Below, piece after piece: positions 35,814 through 42,975 of a DNA stretch of 64,000 bases. The stretch covers positions 1 through 64,000 of IMG/VR virus record IMGVR_UViG_3300010158_000045; one strand, written 5' to 3'. Below the pieces are notes generated by a model that was given only the letters and a program-made list of their open reading frames with translations, had not been told where the DNA came from and did not search any database. Origin of the DNA: a virus. Position 1 is the first letter of the stretch; each line of letters starts with the position of its first letter. The translations under genes and the position numbers were made by a program.

Positions 35814-36706
35814 AAATTATAGATCAAGACATCGTATTTTTAAGTTACGACGAACCAAACGCTGAAAAAAATTATGCAGATTTGTTAGCAAAGGTTCCTT
35901 GGGCCAAACGTGTGCATGGTGTTAAAGGTAGCGATGCCGCACACAAGGCCTGTGCAAAACTAAGCGAAACAGAATATTTTATTACAGTAGACGGTGATAA
36001 CATTGTTGACCCTAAATTTTTAGAAGTTGAAATAGATTTAGATGAATTAGGTCTTACACCCGACCACGTATTCAGCTGGTGCGGCAATGTTCATGTAAAC
36101 AATCTTATGTACGGAAATGGCGGGCTCAAAATGTGGACACGTCAGTTTGTTAACAAAATGAAAACACATGAAAATTCAGATCCTACAGATACTAAAGGAT
36201 TAGTAGAATTTTGTTTTGATAACAAATACTATCAGTTTAACGAAAATTATAGTGAGAGCTTTACCAATGCAAGTCCGTTTCAAGCCTTTAGAGCAGGATT
36301 TCGGGAAGGTGTTAAAATGAGTTTAGACCAAGGTGCTAAAGTAAAAGATCTTAAAAGTATTTGGTGGCAAAACTATGACAGATTGTTAGTATGGTGTAAC
36401 ATTGGTGCAGATGTTCCTAATGGTGATTGGAGCATTTATGGTGCAAGAGAGGGAGCATACTTGACCAATTGTACTGATTGGGACTATACCAATGTTCGTG
36501 ATTTTGAATATCTAACACAACAGTGGGAAGAAAAATACAGTAAAATTACTGAAGAAATGTTATCTTATGAAATTATGGGATTAGGTGAAACTCTTAAACA
36601 TGAATGTAATTTAGAAATTACAGATATTGATGCTGCCGGAAGTAAATTTTTTAAACGAGTTTTTAACAATAGTCCCCGTATTACAAGGAAAAAACACAAT
36701 GTATGA
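35795..36706 (+). CDS. Glycosyltransferase-like (GT-A fold) phage protein 3
   Basis: 303 residues. After a short lysine-rich start it has IVFLSYDEPNAEKNYADLL and then AHKACAKLSETEYFITVDGDNIVDPKF, where VDGDN (about residue 68) is a DxD-type motif of GT-A enzymes. FSWCGNVHVNNLMYGNGGLKMW is a probable acceptor loop, and ASPFQAFRAGFREGVKMS precedes a helical end. The next gene has the same order of motifs. The start overlaps the upstream gene by 19 bp. Substrate is unknown. Confidence 0.65.
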   Translation: MENKKIKIIDQDIVFLSYDEPNAEKNYADLLAKVPWAKRVHGVKGSDAAHKACAKLSETEYFITVDGDNIVDPKFLEVEIDLDELGLTPDHVFSWCGNVHVNNLMYGNGGLKMWTRQFVNKMKTHENSDPTDTKGLVEFCFDNKYYQFNENYSESFTNASPFQAFRAGFREGVKMSLDQGAKVKDLKSIWWQNYDRLLVWCNIGADVPNGDWSIYGAREGAYLTNCTDWDYTNVRDFEYLTQQWEEKYSKITEEMLSYEIMGLGETLKHECNLEITDIDAAGSKFFKRVFNNSPRITRKKHNV

Positions 36707-37412
36707 TATTGCATTTATAAGTTATAATGAGCCTAAAGCTACGGATCAATACATACTGTTATTAAAGAATCATACTTATAATAGAATTTTTAGAGTTCAA
36801 AATATTAAAGGTATACATCAAGCTCATATTGAAGCCGCTAAAAAATCAAATACTAATATGTTTTATGTAGTTGATGCAGATGCCAGTATATTACCTAGCT
36901 TTAAATTTGATTTAAAATTAGAAAAAGACGAAGAAGATACTGTGTATGTTTGGAGATCAGTAAACCCTATCAACGGATTAGAATATGGGTATGGTGGAGT
37001 TAAATTATTGCCCAAGCAAATGACTATTGATATGAACACATCTAATGTTGATATGACTACTAGTATCAGCAAGAAATTTAAATCATTTAATAAAATTAGT
37101 AACATAACAGAATTTAATATTGATCCGTTATGTACATGGCGTAGTAGTTTTAGAGAATGTGTTAAATTGTCCAGCAAGAGTATTACTGGACAATTAGATG
37201 CGGAAACTACTGAGCGTTTAAAAATCTGGAGATTCAATCATAGCAAAGCCCCGTTCGCAGAGTATTCTAGGGGCGGCGCAAGCGCAGGAGAATGGTATGG
37301 CTCAACGTATAAAGATGACCCAGAAGCACTGTCTAAGATTAATGATTTTGAATGGCTAGAACATCAGTTCAATGCGCATATTGCACAATTCCCGCCAGAG
37401 TCTTTTAAATAA
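36699..37412 (+). CDS. Glycosyltransferase-like (GT-A fold) phage protein 4
   Basis: 237 residues from the ATG at 36699; AAGGA stands 10 bp upstream. An in-frame ATG at 36627 would lie deep inside the upstream gene and is less likely. MYDIAFISYNEPKATDQYILL and HIEAAKKSNTNMFYVVDADASILPSF parallel the preceding protein, with VDADA as DxD. WRSVNPINGLEYGYGGVKLLP corresponds to the putative acceptor loop, so the two are tandem paralogues. The gene ends 8 bp inside the convergent ThyX gene. Confidence 0.65.
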   Translation: MYDIAFISYNEPKATDQYILLLKNHTYNRIFRVQNIKGIHQAHIEAAKKSNTNMFYVVDADASILPSFKFDLKLEKDEEDTVYVWRSVNPINGLEYGYGGVKLLPKQMTIDMNTSNVDMTTSISKKFKSFNKISNITEFNIDPLCTWRSSFRECVKLSSKSITGQLDAETTERLKIWRFNHSKAPFAEYSRGGASAGEWYGSTYKDDPEALSKINDFEWLEHQFNAHIAQFPPESFK

Positions 37413-38085
37413 GATCGTTTGTTAAAGGAAAGATTTCAGCTATCACTCGAGCACAGGCAATTGCAACTTCTTGATGCTCTTTCTGTGTGCCATTGGCACT
37501 ACGTAATTCAATAAAATGAATCCAGCTACGTAATGTGCCATTCATATATAAACGGCTTTCTGTAAGTCCTTCGGGTAGTACAGCTCGGGCTTGTTCTTTA
37601 GCGATGCCTTTTTCAATAGCCCATGTATAAGCATTTTGGGCTGTTTCAATAACTTTATTTTGCATCTGTTCCCACTGATAAGCAAGGAACCGATCAGCAT
37701 CATCATTTTGAATGTCTAATTCAATTGAGTTTTGTCTGTTCTTTGTATCTTGCTTTCGTGCATCTCTACGTACAAACGACAAGTCTTTAGTAGGGTCAGC
37801 ATATCGCTGACTGAACTCTTGGAAACTAAAACTTCTGTGTCGCAAGATTTGACGGGCAATATCTCGGGTTGTAGTAATTTCGATGCAGGCTGAGACCATT
37901 TCGAGTGGTGACCAGTGCTGGTGTTTGATGAGGTATCGGATGAGTTTTTCGGATGTGTCTGTGTTGAGTTGATTACTTGGATTGGACACACGGGCGCAAT
38001 ACGCAATGAGTTCCTGCGCATCTTTGATGCCCAAATTTGCAAATTCTGGTGTGGGTTGACTGTAGCTAAGTAACTGAACATTCAT
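37405..38085 (-). CDS. thyX: Flavin-dependent thymidylate synthase ThyX
   Basis: 226 residues, the usual ThyX length. The signature RHRSFSFQEFSQRY lies at residues 82-95, matching RHRxxSxxxxSxRY. The enzyme methylates dUMP to dTMP using methylene-tetrahydrofolate with FAD and NADPH, supplying thymine for phage replication. Other family features are PLEMVSACIEITTTRDIARQ before the motif and AVLPEGLTESRLYMNGTLRSW after it. It is the last gene of the minus-strand operon and overlaps the last plus-strand gene by 8 bp. No terminator was seen between the converging operons. Confidence 0.95.
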   Translation of the reverse strand: MNVQLLSYSQPTPEFANLGIKDAQELIAYCARVSNPSNQLNTDTSEKLIRYLIKHQHWSPLEMVSACIEITTTRDIARQILRHRSFSFQEFSQRYADPTKDLSFVRRDARKQDTKNRQNSIELDIQNDDADRFLAYQWEQMQNKVIETAQNAYTWAIEKGIAKEQARAVLPEGLTESRLYMNGTLRSWIHFIELRSANGTQKEHQEVAIACARVIAEIFPLTNDLI

Positions 38086-38088
38086 TAT

Positions 38089-38409
38089 TTATAACTTCTT
38101 TTTCTTGAGAAATTTTTGAGTGCTATGTTCAATGTCTTTTTTAACCTTGTGCGTATCTAGTTTAAAATCGACATCCACAATTTCACTCTCGTAGCGTTTA
38201 ACCATTTCGGATAGATTCTTTTCAAAGGCACTCCATCCGTCTTTTTTAACCTGACTTGTTATTTTTATTTCCCAAGTTTTACCATTTCTAAAATTGATCA
38301 ATACTGCATGTACGTAGCCAAGAGGCATCACATTTAGTTTAATATCCCCGAAAACTTCAGGCCAATTTGCTATGACATCTTTGGGAAGTACTTTTCCCGT
38401 TGATGTCAC
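38089..38409 (-). CDS. Conserved small phage protein of unknown function (106 aa)
   Basis: 106 residues: a short beta-strand region (DIKLNVMPLGYVHAVLINFRNGKTWEIKI) followed by a charged helix rich in Lys and Glu (DTHKVKKDIEHSTQKFLKKKKL). I recognise no domain. Its start overlaps the stop of the upstream gene by 4 bp, and it ends 3 bp before thyX, so all are one transcript. The C-terminus is strongly basic, which could bind nucleic acid, but this is speculation. Confidence 0.6.
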   Translation of the reverse strand: MTSTGKVLPKDVIANWPEVFGDIKLNVMPLGYVHAVLINFRNGKTWEIKITSQVKKDGWSAFEKNLSEMVKRYESEIVDVDFKLDTHKVKKDIEHSTQKFLKKKKL

Positions 38410-39005
38410 GATTCAGTAGTTACCTTAGTTTTCTTTGTAGTTGGAACTAATGCTTCTGCTTGACGACGCAATTCAGCCGCTTGCTTGCTTAGACGATCTG
38501 CTTCACTTCGAAATTGTTTTGCTTGAGCTTCCGGAGTTGATGGCACTGTAGCAGTCACAGTTGGAGCGACAGTTTCTGTAACCGGTACGGTCTCAGCCTT
38601 TTTGATTTCTGGAGTGTTTGACTTCAACGACAATTCGTCTACAGCTACACCTCGTTGCTCGGCAATAATTTGATTCAACTCGGATAATATAATAGTATTA
38701 GAGTTAGTCGGAGTCATTTCAATATCGCTAGTGCCAACTTTAATTAATCGGCCTTGTGCATGCAAAGCAGATAACATTGTGCTACCATCGGGAAAAGTTG
38801 AACGAGCCATAACTTCGGCAAACTCGTAAGCATCTTGGCCAGCATTGCTTTCTACCAAATTAATAATTGCATCGTGATATGCATCGGGCAAATTTTCAGT
38901 TGGTACGATTAAACAATTATGTGCATCACCTGGTAATGTGCGATATACTATAATACATTTTTTCTTTGTAGTAGCAACTCTGCCTACGTGTTTAAGTTCG
39001 GCCAT
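38406..39005 (-). CDS. Conserved phage protein with disordered tail (199 aa)
   Basis: Residues 1-105 form a compact region: AELKHVGRVATTKKKCIIVYRTLPGDAHNCLIVPTENLPD, then HDAIINLVESNAGQDAYEFAEVMARSTFPDG and a short alpha region. Residues 125-199 are Ala/Thr/Pro/Val-rich, with a final helix SEADRLSKQAAELRRQAEAL. This N-terminal block is known in many aquatic T4-like phages, without an assigned function. It sits between a small acidic protein and a small basic one. The AGGATAATATT ribosome-binding region lies just upstream of the ATG. Confidence 0.65.
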   Translation of the reverse strand: MAELKHVGRVATTKKKCIIVYRTLPGDAHNCLIVPTENLPDAYHDAIINLVESNAGQDAYEFAEVMARSTFPDGSTMLSALHAQGRLIKVGTSDIEMTPTNSNTIILSELNQIIAEQRGVAVDELSLKSNTPEIKKAETVPVTETVAPTVTATVPSTPEAQAKQFRSEADRLSKQAAELRRQAEALVPTTKKTKVTTES

Positions 39006-39009
39006 AATA

Positions 39010-39252
39010 TTATCCTTGTGCTTTTTGAGCTTCGGCTTGCTTTTGTACTTGCTCTAAAAAGTTTGTTAGTTTATTGTAAATCGTACCAACTGCGACCATT
39101 TCGTTTGGTTTGAATGCACCGCGTTGGCTGCCCAAATCAATAATGTTTTTCATTGCGGCCAAGTCATTGATAGTTAAATCATTTGCTTGATCTTGTTGTT
39201 GTGCATCCTGTGCAGGCGCTTGTTCTTGTGTATCTTGTACAGTATCAGTCAT
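39010..39252 (-). CDS. Small acidic/Gln-rich conserved phage protein (80 aa)
   Basis: 80 residues. The first 25 are Gln/Asp-rich and disordered; the rest is helical (LTINDLAAMKNIIDLGSQRGAFKPNEMVAVGTIYNKL). The DLAAMKNIIDLGSQRGAFK pattern recurs in T4-like aquatic phage proteins. AAAGGAGAT upstream is a strong ribosome-binding site. Function is unknown. Confidence 0.6.
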   Translation of the reverse strand: MTDTVQDTQEQAPAQDAQQQDQANDLTINDLAAMKNIIDLGSQRGAFKPNEMVAVGTIYNKLTNFLEQVQKQAEAQKAQG

Positions 39253-39292
39253 GTGTATCTCCTTTGAAAAGTACTAATATTAATTATCTTGT

Positions 39293-39571
39293 TTATAAAA
39301 TCGGACAAGCAATCGTGAAAAAACTTAGTTCTTTTTCACTTTCAAAGCCAATTCGTGTATTATATACAATAGTATTTGAACTATCGAGCCCAATGCCCTG
39401 TCCTATGTAGTACCGATTATTTAAGTTCTTACTGATCCACGCATCTAAAGATTTGATTAACGTGGGATTATATCGGTCAATAATTGTGTATTTAAAATGG
39501 GGACAGGCAAAATCAACCCTCCGCAAATTGAAATAATTTAAAGGATTGGCTTTGCCTGCTTTTAGTGTCAT
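39293..39571 (-). CDS. Conserved small phage protein (92 aa)
   Basis: 92 residues starting MTLKAGKANPLNYFNLRRVDFACPHF. It contains YTIIDRYNPTLIKSLDAWISKNLNNRYYIGQ and an aromatic, charged C-terminus. The start overlaps the end of the VWA gene by 4 bp (ATGA). No domain was recognised. Its coupling to the VWA-type gene suggests a shared transcript but says nothing about its role. Confidence 0.6.
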   Translation of the reverse strand: MTLKAGKANPLNYFNLRRVDFACPHFKYTIIDRYNPTLIKSLDAWISKNLNNRYYIGQGIGLDSSNTIVYNTRIGFESEKELSFFTIACPIL

Positions 39572-40752
39572 GCTACTTCTTTAACTTCTTCGTAGTACGC
39601 ATACTCGCCGAATGGAGGAACAATTTTATCATTGCCGTGAATAATAAACACTGTATCACAGTAGTTTTCATCACCCCAGCTACCCCAAGGATAACCGTCT
39701 GTAAACATGATAAACTTCTTAGGATGAATATCATTTTCTTTCATGTAATCCCAGTTAACATCAAACTCTGTTCCGCCACCGCCCATTGGCTCGTAGTAGT
39801 CAAACTCGTCGATGTTATATCCATCAAAATCAGCTTCGTTGTATACTTTAGTGTCAAAGCACCACACTTTAATTTTAAAGTCTTGATACTCTTGCATAAT
39901 ACCTTTGATCTCTGACAAAAAGTCTTTAGCCTGCTCGTCACCGATACTACCTGACATGTCAATGCCTACACAAATATCAATAGTTTCTTGAAATTGTGTA
40001 CCGGGCAAAATAGCGTTCATATGCCAGCCCTTACGATTAGGACGCATAAACGAATAGTCGTTTTTAATAGTACTTTGAATTTGCTGGCGTAAGATCTCAC
40101 GCCAATTCATTTTAGGTTCTGTAAAATCTTTAATCATTCGTTGTACACTTGCAGGAGTATTACCTGCACCTGCGGCATTTGCCGCTTGAATAGTAGCTTC
40201 ACGAATTTCGTCACGAATCTGTTTTAATTCTTCTTTGGTATACTTAGGCTGATTACCCTTGCCGTCTTCGCCCCAATCAATGTGTTCATCCAACAATTGA
40301 CCAAGTGCATTAAGTTCATCTTCGTCCATTTCGTCAAAGATTTTGTCATAGACTTCTTCTGCACCCATACCGTAATATTTAGGGTCATGGAAGATTTTAA
40401 TACCTTCAATATTGTGTTCACCGATACGGTCACGAACTAATTGTCCATTTACACAATAGTCAGCGGCAATATTAAAAATACGTGCGTTACGACCTTCACG
40501 ACGACCCATGTGGTCAAATACGTTGTGTAAAATTTCGTGTGCAATAACAAACTCTACTTGCTTAACACTAAGTGGAGCAAAAAATTCACGATTAAAATAG
40601 ATTGTGCGTCCATCAGTAGCGGCAGTGGGAACCCAATCTGATGCTTCTTGGATTTTTAAACGTGTAGCCATATTGCCGAAAAACGGATGGCGAAGTAGTA
40701 GACCCACACGGGCTACAATAATTTTATCAATAATTGGATCTGCGTTTGACAT
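39568..40752 (-). CDS. VWA-like/putative metallopeptidase domain protein (partner of MoxR ATPase)
   Basis: 394 residues from the ATG at 40752 (AGGAG about 7 bp upstream); an in-frame start further upstream is not needed. Residues about 60-80 have FVIAHEILHNVFDHMGRR, an HExxH zinc motif (His72, Glu73, His76) typical of the putative metallopeptidase domain found with VWA-like proteins. The second half contains ICVGIDMSGSIGDEQ, a MIDAS-type DxSxS, and FIMFTDGYPWG. This matches the DUF2201/CobT-like architecture. The neighbouring MoxR AAA+ gene (40827-41918) is its usual partner, so the two probably form a metal-dependent chaperone or insertase. The substrate is unknown. Confidence 0.82.
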   Translation of the reverse strand: MSNADPIIDKIIVARVGLLLRHPFFGNMATRLKIQEASDWVPTAATDGRTIYFNREFFAPLSVKQVEFVIAHEILHNVFDHMGRREGRNARIFNIAADYCVNGQLVRDRIGEHNIEGIKIFHDPKYYGMGAEEVYDKIFDEMDEDELNALGQLLDEHIDWGEDGKGNQPKYTKEELKQIRDEIREATIQAANAAGAGNTPASVQRMIKDFTEPKMNWREILRQQIQSTIKNDYSFMRPNRKGWHMNAILPGTQFQETIDICVGIDMSGSIGDEQAKDFLSEIKGIMQEYQDFKIKVWCFDTKVYNEADFDGYNIDEFDYYEPMGGGGTEFDVNWDYMKENDIHPKKFIMFTDGYPWGSWGDENYCDTVFIIHGNDKIVPPFGEYAYYEEVKEVA

Positions 40753-40781
40753 ATTTGCTCCTGATTGTTTACTATGTATAT

Positions 40782-40810
40782 AGTATAACACCTCCCGAAG
40801 GAGGTGTCAA
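40782..40810 (-). promoter_or_regulatory. Sigma70-type promoter (TTGACA-N17-TATACT)
   Basis: On the minus strand TTGACA occupies 40810-40805 and TATACT 40787-40782, with a 17 bp spacer. It lies in the 74 bp gap between the MoxR gene and the VWA gene's ATG at 40752. The spacer and part of the -35 carry a perfect inverted repeat. Confidence 0.7.
40788..40807 (-). terminator. C(UUCG)G hairpin, likely terminator of the MoxR gene
   Basis: ACACCTCC and its inverse GGAGGTGT flank four bases; on the minus-strand RNA the loop is closed as C(UUCG)G, the extra-stable tetraloop frequent in T4 intercistronic terminators. It follows the MoxR stop by about 20 bp. No U-run follows, only UUAUACUAUAU, which is also the next promoter's -10. 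Terminator function is inferred. Confidence 0.6.
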
Positions 40811-40826
40811 ATACAGCTACACCAAA

Positions 40827-41918
40827 TTACTTCTCTGTAGCGGCGCTAATGTACTTACCAAACTTAGCGTGGAAAGCATCGAAACATTTGATCTCGTCTG
40901 GATCTAATGGCAATTTGTAAGTGCTCAATGCCAATTTAGTACCCATAATAACCAATTCTGTTTCAAAATTATCCATGATAAATTGGAAGAAGTTGTTAAC
41001 TTGATCATTCCAATTTTTGGCTTTCTTTTCGCAAGACTCTTTAAGTTCGTAGCACAACGATACAGTCAAAGAATACATAGCACTAATTTCTTTAGTTTTA
41101 AGTTCTTTAATTTTACCGCTCAAAATGTCTGTAGGATTAGGCATTTTGCTTGCGTGTTTACGGTGTGCCATAAACTTAACTGCCAAACCTTCGCCTACAG
41201 AACCTGACACTAAATCAGTTAACGTGTCGTTATCGCAGTCGTCGTCTGTAAGCAATTCGCTTACAAAACTCCAAGAGCGAGGAGTAGCAAACGCACGTGA
41301 GCTAGACTTTGGATCAAAGTCATACAAGTCTTTCTTGCTGAAAGTCAAAAAGCCCACAACATCCTGATGGATCTTGTTGTCTACGGCCCAGCCAAAATAG
41401 TCATCCCAGTCCACTGTCATTTCCAAGTGAACAAAACGATTAGCCAACGGAGCAGGCATACGGAATGTAACGCCTTTATCTGTTTCGCGATTACCAGCCG
41501 CTACCAACATAACGTTGTCGGGCAAGTGATACGTACCTACACGGCGATTCAAAACCAACTGATAGGCAGCCGCTTGTACGCTAGGAGCCGCACTATTCAT
41601 TTCGTCTAAGAACAAAATAATGTGTTTGTGTTTTGCCGCCATTTCTTGTGTTGGCAATTCGTTAGGCGGTGCCCAACGCATAGTATTGTCGTTAGAATCA
41701 AAGTAGGGGATACCTTTAATATCAGTAGGTTCCCAAAGACTTAGCCGTACATCAATTACATGGGCATCAAGTTCGGTACCCAGTTGTTTAATAATATCGG
41801 ATTTACCAATTCCGGGAGGACCCCATAGGAAAATTGGACGTTTGTTTTTAAATGCTTTACGCAGAGACTTTTTTGCACCTTGGGGGCCTACGGTGCGAGT
41901 AGCGAGTTCTGATGCCAT
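40827..41918 (-). CDS. MoxR-family AAA+ ATPase
   Basis: 363 residues. Walker A is GPPGIGKS at 33-40 (Lys39). Walker B follows in the IILFLDEMNSA stretch near residue 105, and a sensor-like AAGNRETDKGVTFRMPAPLANRF segment near 160 gives the usual MoxR pattern. The C-terminal part is helical. MoxR ATPases act with VWA proteins to remodel or metallate targets, as RavA does with ViaA. The adjacent VWA/HExxH gene supports that pairing. It has its own sigma70-type promoter upstream at 41975-42003, suggesting expression before the late tail genes. Confidence 0.88.
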   Translation of the reverse strand: MASELATRTVGPQGAKKSLRKAFKNKRPIFLWGPPGIGKSDIIKQLGTELDAHVIDVRLSLWEPTDIKGIPYFDSNDNTMRWAPPNELPTQEMAAKHKHIILFLDEMNSAAPSVQAAAYQLVLNRRVGTYHLPDNVMLVAAGNRETDKGVTFRMPAPLANRFVHLEMTVDWDDYFGWAVDNKIHQDVVGFLTFSKKDLYDFDPKSSSRAFATPRSWSFVSELLTDDDCDNDTLTDLVSGSVGEGLAVKFMAHRKHASKMPNPTDILSGKIKELKTKEISAMYSLTVSLCYELKESCEKKAKNWNDQVNNFFQFIMDNFETELVIMGTKLALSTYKLPLDPDEIKCFDAFHAKFGKYISAATEK

Positions 41919-41974
41919 TTCTTTTCCTATCTTAGTTAAAAATAAATTGTTGTTGATTAACGCTGTATGTATGT

Positions 41975-42003
41975 ATTATACGGCATATAGTGTATCAAGT
42001 CAA
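41975..42003 (-). promoter_or_regulatory. Sigma70-type promoter (TTGACT-N17-TATAAT)
   Basis: On the minus strand TTGACT is at 42003-41998 and TATAAT at 41980-41975 with a 17 bp spacer, 57 bp before the MoxR ATG. The -35 overlaps the stop region of the upstream gene. Confidence 0.72.
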
Positions 42004-42407
42004 CTGTTATTTTGACTAGCTAGCTCTTTTTCTCGCTCATTCATGGCCTTAATTAAACCAAATTTTCTAATGTCGTCCGAAAACAACATTAGTTCAAAAC
42101 CCTTGCGCTCTGAGAAAACAGTAATTGACATTGGTGTAAGATAATAAGGGCAATCAACGTATCTTTCCAAAAAAATAATTGTTTGGGGACTGAGTTCGAT
42201 TGGTTCTGTAAACGGAATTTCGTGCTCTTTCAATTCCAATTCTTTTACCAAAAATTCATAACCTTCGTCGGTTAATCTAAATGCATTCTCTTTGCCTACT
42301 CGATTGCTTTGCCACCATTTACGACCAAATAGTGTTACATTGGCATCGTCTGTACTTTTGCCCCATTGCTCCAAAAAAATCTTAGTAAGTGTATTTCGGT
42401 TGATCAT
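42000..42407 (-). CDS. Conserved phage protein of unknown function (135 aa)
   Basis: 135 residues. WWQSNRVGKENAFRLTDEGYEFL and IIFLERYVDCPYYLTPMSITVFSERKGFELMLFSDDIRKFG form a widely distributed phage protein pattern; this family has no assigned function that I know. The N-terminal half has a winged-helix-like look (LTDEGYEFL), so a nucleic-acid-binding role is possible but not supported further. It overlaps the upstream gene by 4 bp. Confidence 0.7.
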   Translation of the reverse strand: MINRNTLTKIFLEQWGKSTDDANVTLFGRKWWQSNRVGKENAFRLTDEGYEFLVKELELKEHEIPFTEPIELSPQTIIFLERYVDCPYYLTPMSITVFSERKGFELMLFSDDIRKFGLIKAMNEREKELASQNNS

Positions 42408-42688
42408 TTTACTACTGTGCCAGTAGTTAGCATAACTACCTGAAAATCCTCACATCCAAAAGTTAAATTTAATTTTTTAGCAAGATTTTTAGCGTGTCCA
42501 GGATTACTAAAAGACACTTTTTTATACTTAGGACCGGGATAGTTGACTAAGCTGTTAAAACTTTTTAAATTAAAAGGCTCGTTTTTGTAGAACACGGCCC
42601 ATATGGCTTCAGCTTCTAAAATCTGTTCAGATTTATAAGTTTTTTTATTAGTATGTTCTAATAAAACTTTTGGCTTAGGTCTTGACAT
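42404..42688 (-). CDS. Conserved phage protein of unknown function (94 aa)
   Basis: 94 residues. It contains EAEAIWAVFYKNEPFNLKSFNSLVNYPGPKYKKVSFSNPGHAKNLAKKLN, a pattern recurring in aquatic T4-like phages (a W-A-V-F-Y strand and a basic GHA-K helix). No catalytic motif was seen. A late promoter-like octamer at 42716-42723 and an inverted repeat precede it. It overlaps the next gene (42000-42407) by 4 bp. Confidence 0.65.
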   Translation of the reverse strand: MSRPKPKVLLEHTNKKTYKSEQILEAEAIWAVFYKNEPFNLKSFNSLVNYPGPKYKKVSFSNPGHAKNLAKKLNLTFGCEDFQVVMLTTGTVVK

Positions 42689-42689
42689 A

Positions 42690-42716
42690 ATATGCGTCCT
42701 GGTAATATACGCATAT
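42690..42716 (-). repeat. Inverted repeat (8 bp arms) in the leader of the 94 aa gene
   Basis: ATATGCGT and ACGCATAT flank an 11 bp loop, ending 1 bp before the ATG. The Shine-Dalgarno AGGA (minus 42700-42697) lies in the loop beside the 3' arm. Depending on the transcription start, the stem could form or be cut. Confidence 0.6.
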
Positions 42717-42723
42717 ATTTATC
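42716..42723 (-). promoter_or_regulatory. T4 late promoter-like octamer (GATAAATA)
   Basis: GATAAATA on the minus strand, 27 bp before the ATG at 42688. It is the only such octamer on the minus strand with plausible spacing to a start codon. Function is inferred. Confidence 0.45.
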
Positions 42724-42726
42724 TCT

Positions 42727-42975
42727 TTATCCGGGTGGTCCGAAGCCACCGCCATCAAGTTGTACGGTAACAACTTCTGGATTTACACTAGCTTTTAAAG
42801 CATTATACATACTTTCGTAATCTTGATTCATTTTAATTAACATTTCGCTAAGTGCTAAATTCAACAAACGAGCTTGTTGAATAGTTATCCTAACTTCTTT
42901 GCTTTGACTTATTTCAGCGGCTTTTATTAACTGAATTAATTGAGTAATAGGCGTTGTATTAATTTGATTTTGCAT
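42727..42975 (-). CDS. Conserved small phage protein (82 aa)
   Basis: A helical 82-residue protein: NTTPITQLIQLIKAAEISQSKEVRITIQQARLLNLALSEML recurs in aquatic T4-like phages. The Gly/Pro-rich end (DGGGFGPPG) is coded by a stretch that also forms a C(UUCG)G-type hairpin at 42734-42750. Its start overlaps the upstream gene by 17 bp. Function is unknown. Confidence 0.65.
   Translation of the reverse strand: MQNQINTTPITQLIQLIKAAEISQSKEVRITIQQARLLNLALSEMLIKMNQDYESMYNALKASVNPEVVTVQLDGGGFGPPG
42734..42750 (-). terminator. Possible C(UUCG)G hairpin at the end of the 82 aa gene
   Basis: On the minus strand GGTGG and CCACC flank a CTTCGG loop plus one A, overlapping the final codons. It resembles the T4-type terminator hairpin but has a bulge and only A-rich sequence after it. 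Weak evidence. Confidence 0.3.

Noticed and set aside
36627-36698. A longer N-terminus for the last glycosyltransferase-like gene from the ATG at 36627
   Set aside because: It lies inside the preceding gene and has no good ribosome-binding site; the ATG at 36699 is preceded by AAGGA and aligns with the paralogue's start.
38086-38093. TATAAATA on the minus strand immediately before the thyX ATG
   Set aside because: It lies 1 bp upstream of the ATG, so a late start would fall inside the coding sequence; it also forms the stop region of the upstream gene and is probably coincidental.
39183-39410. Plus-strand frames opposite the minus-strand operon (for example here and around 44792-45280)
   Set aside because: They lack ribosome-binding sites, have unusual composition and mirror real minus-strand genes.
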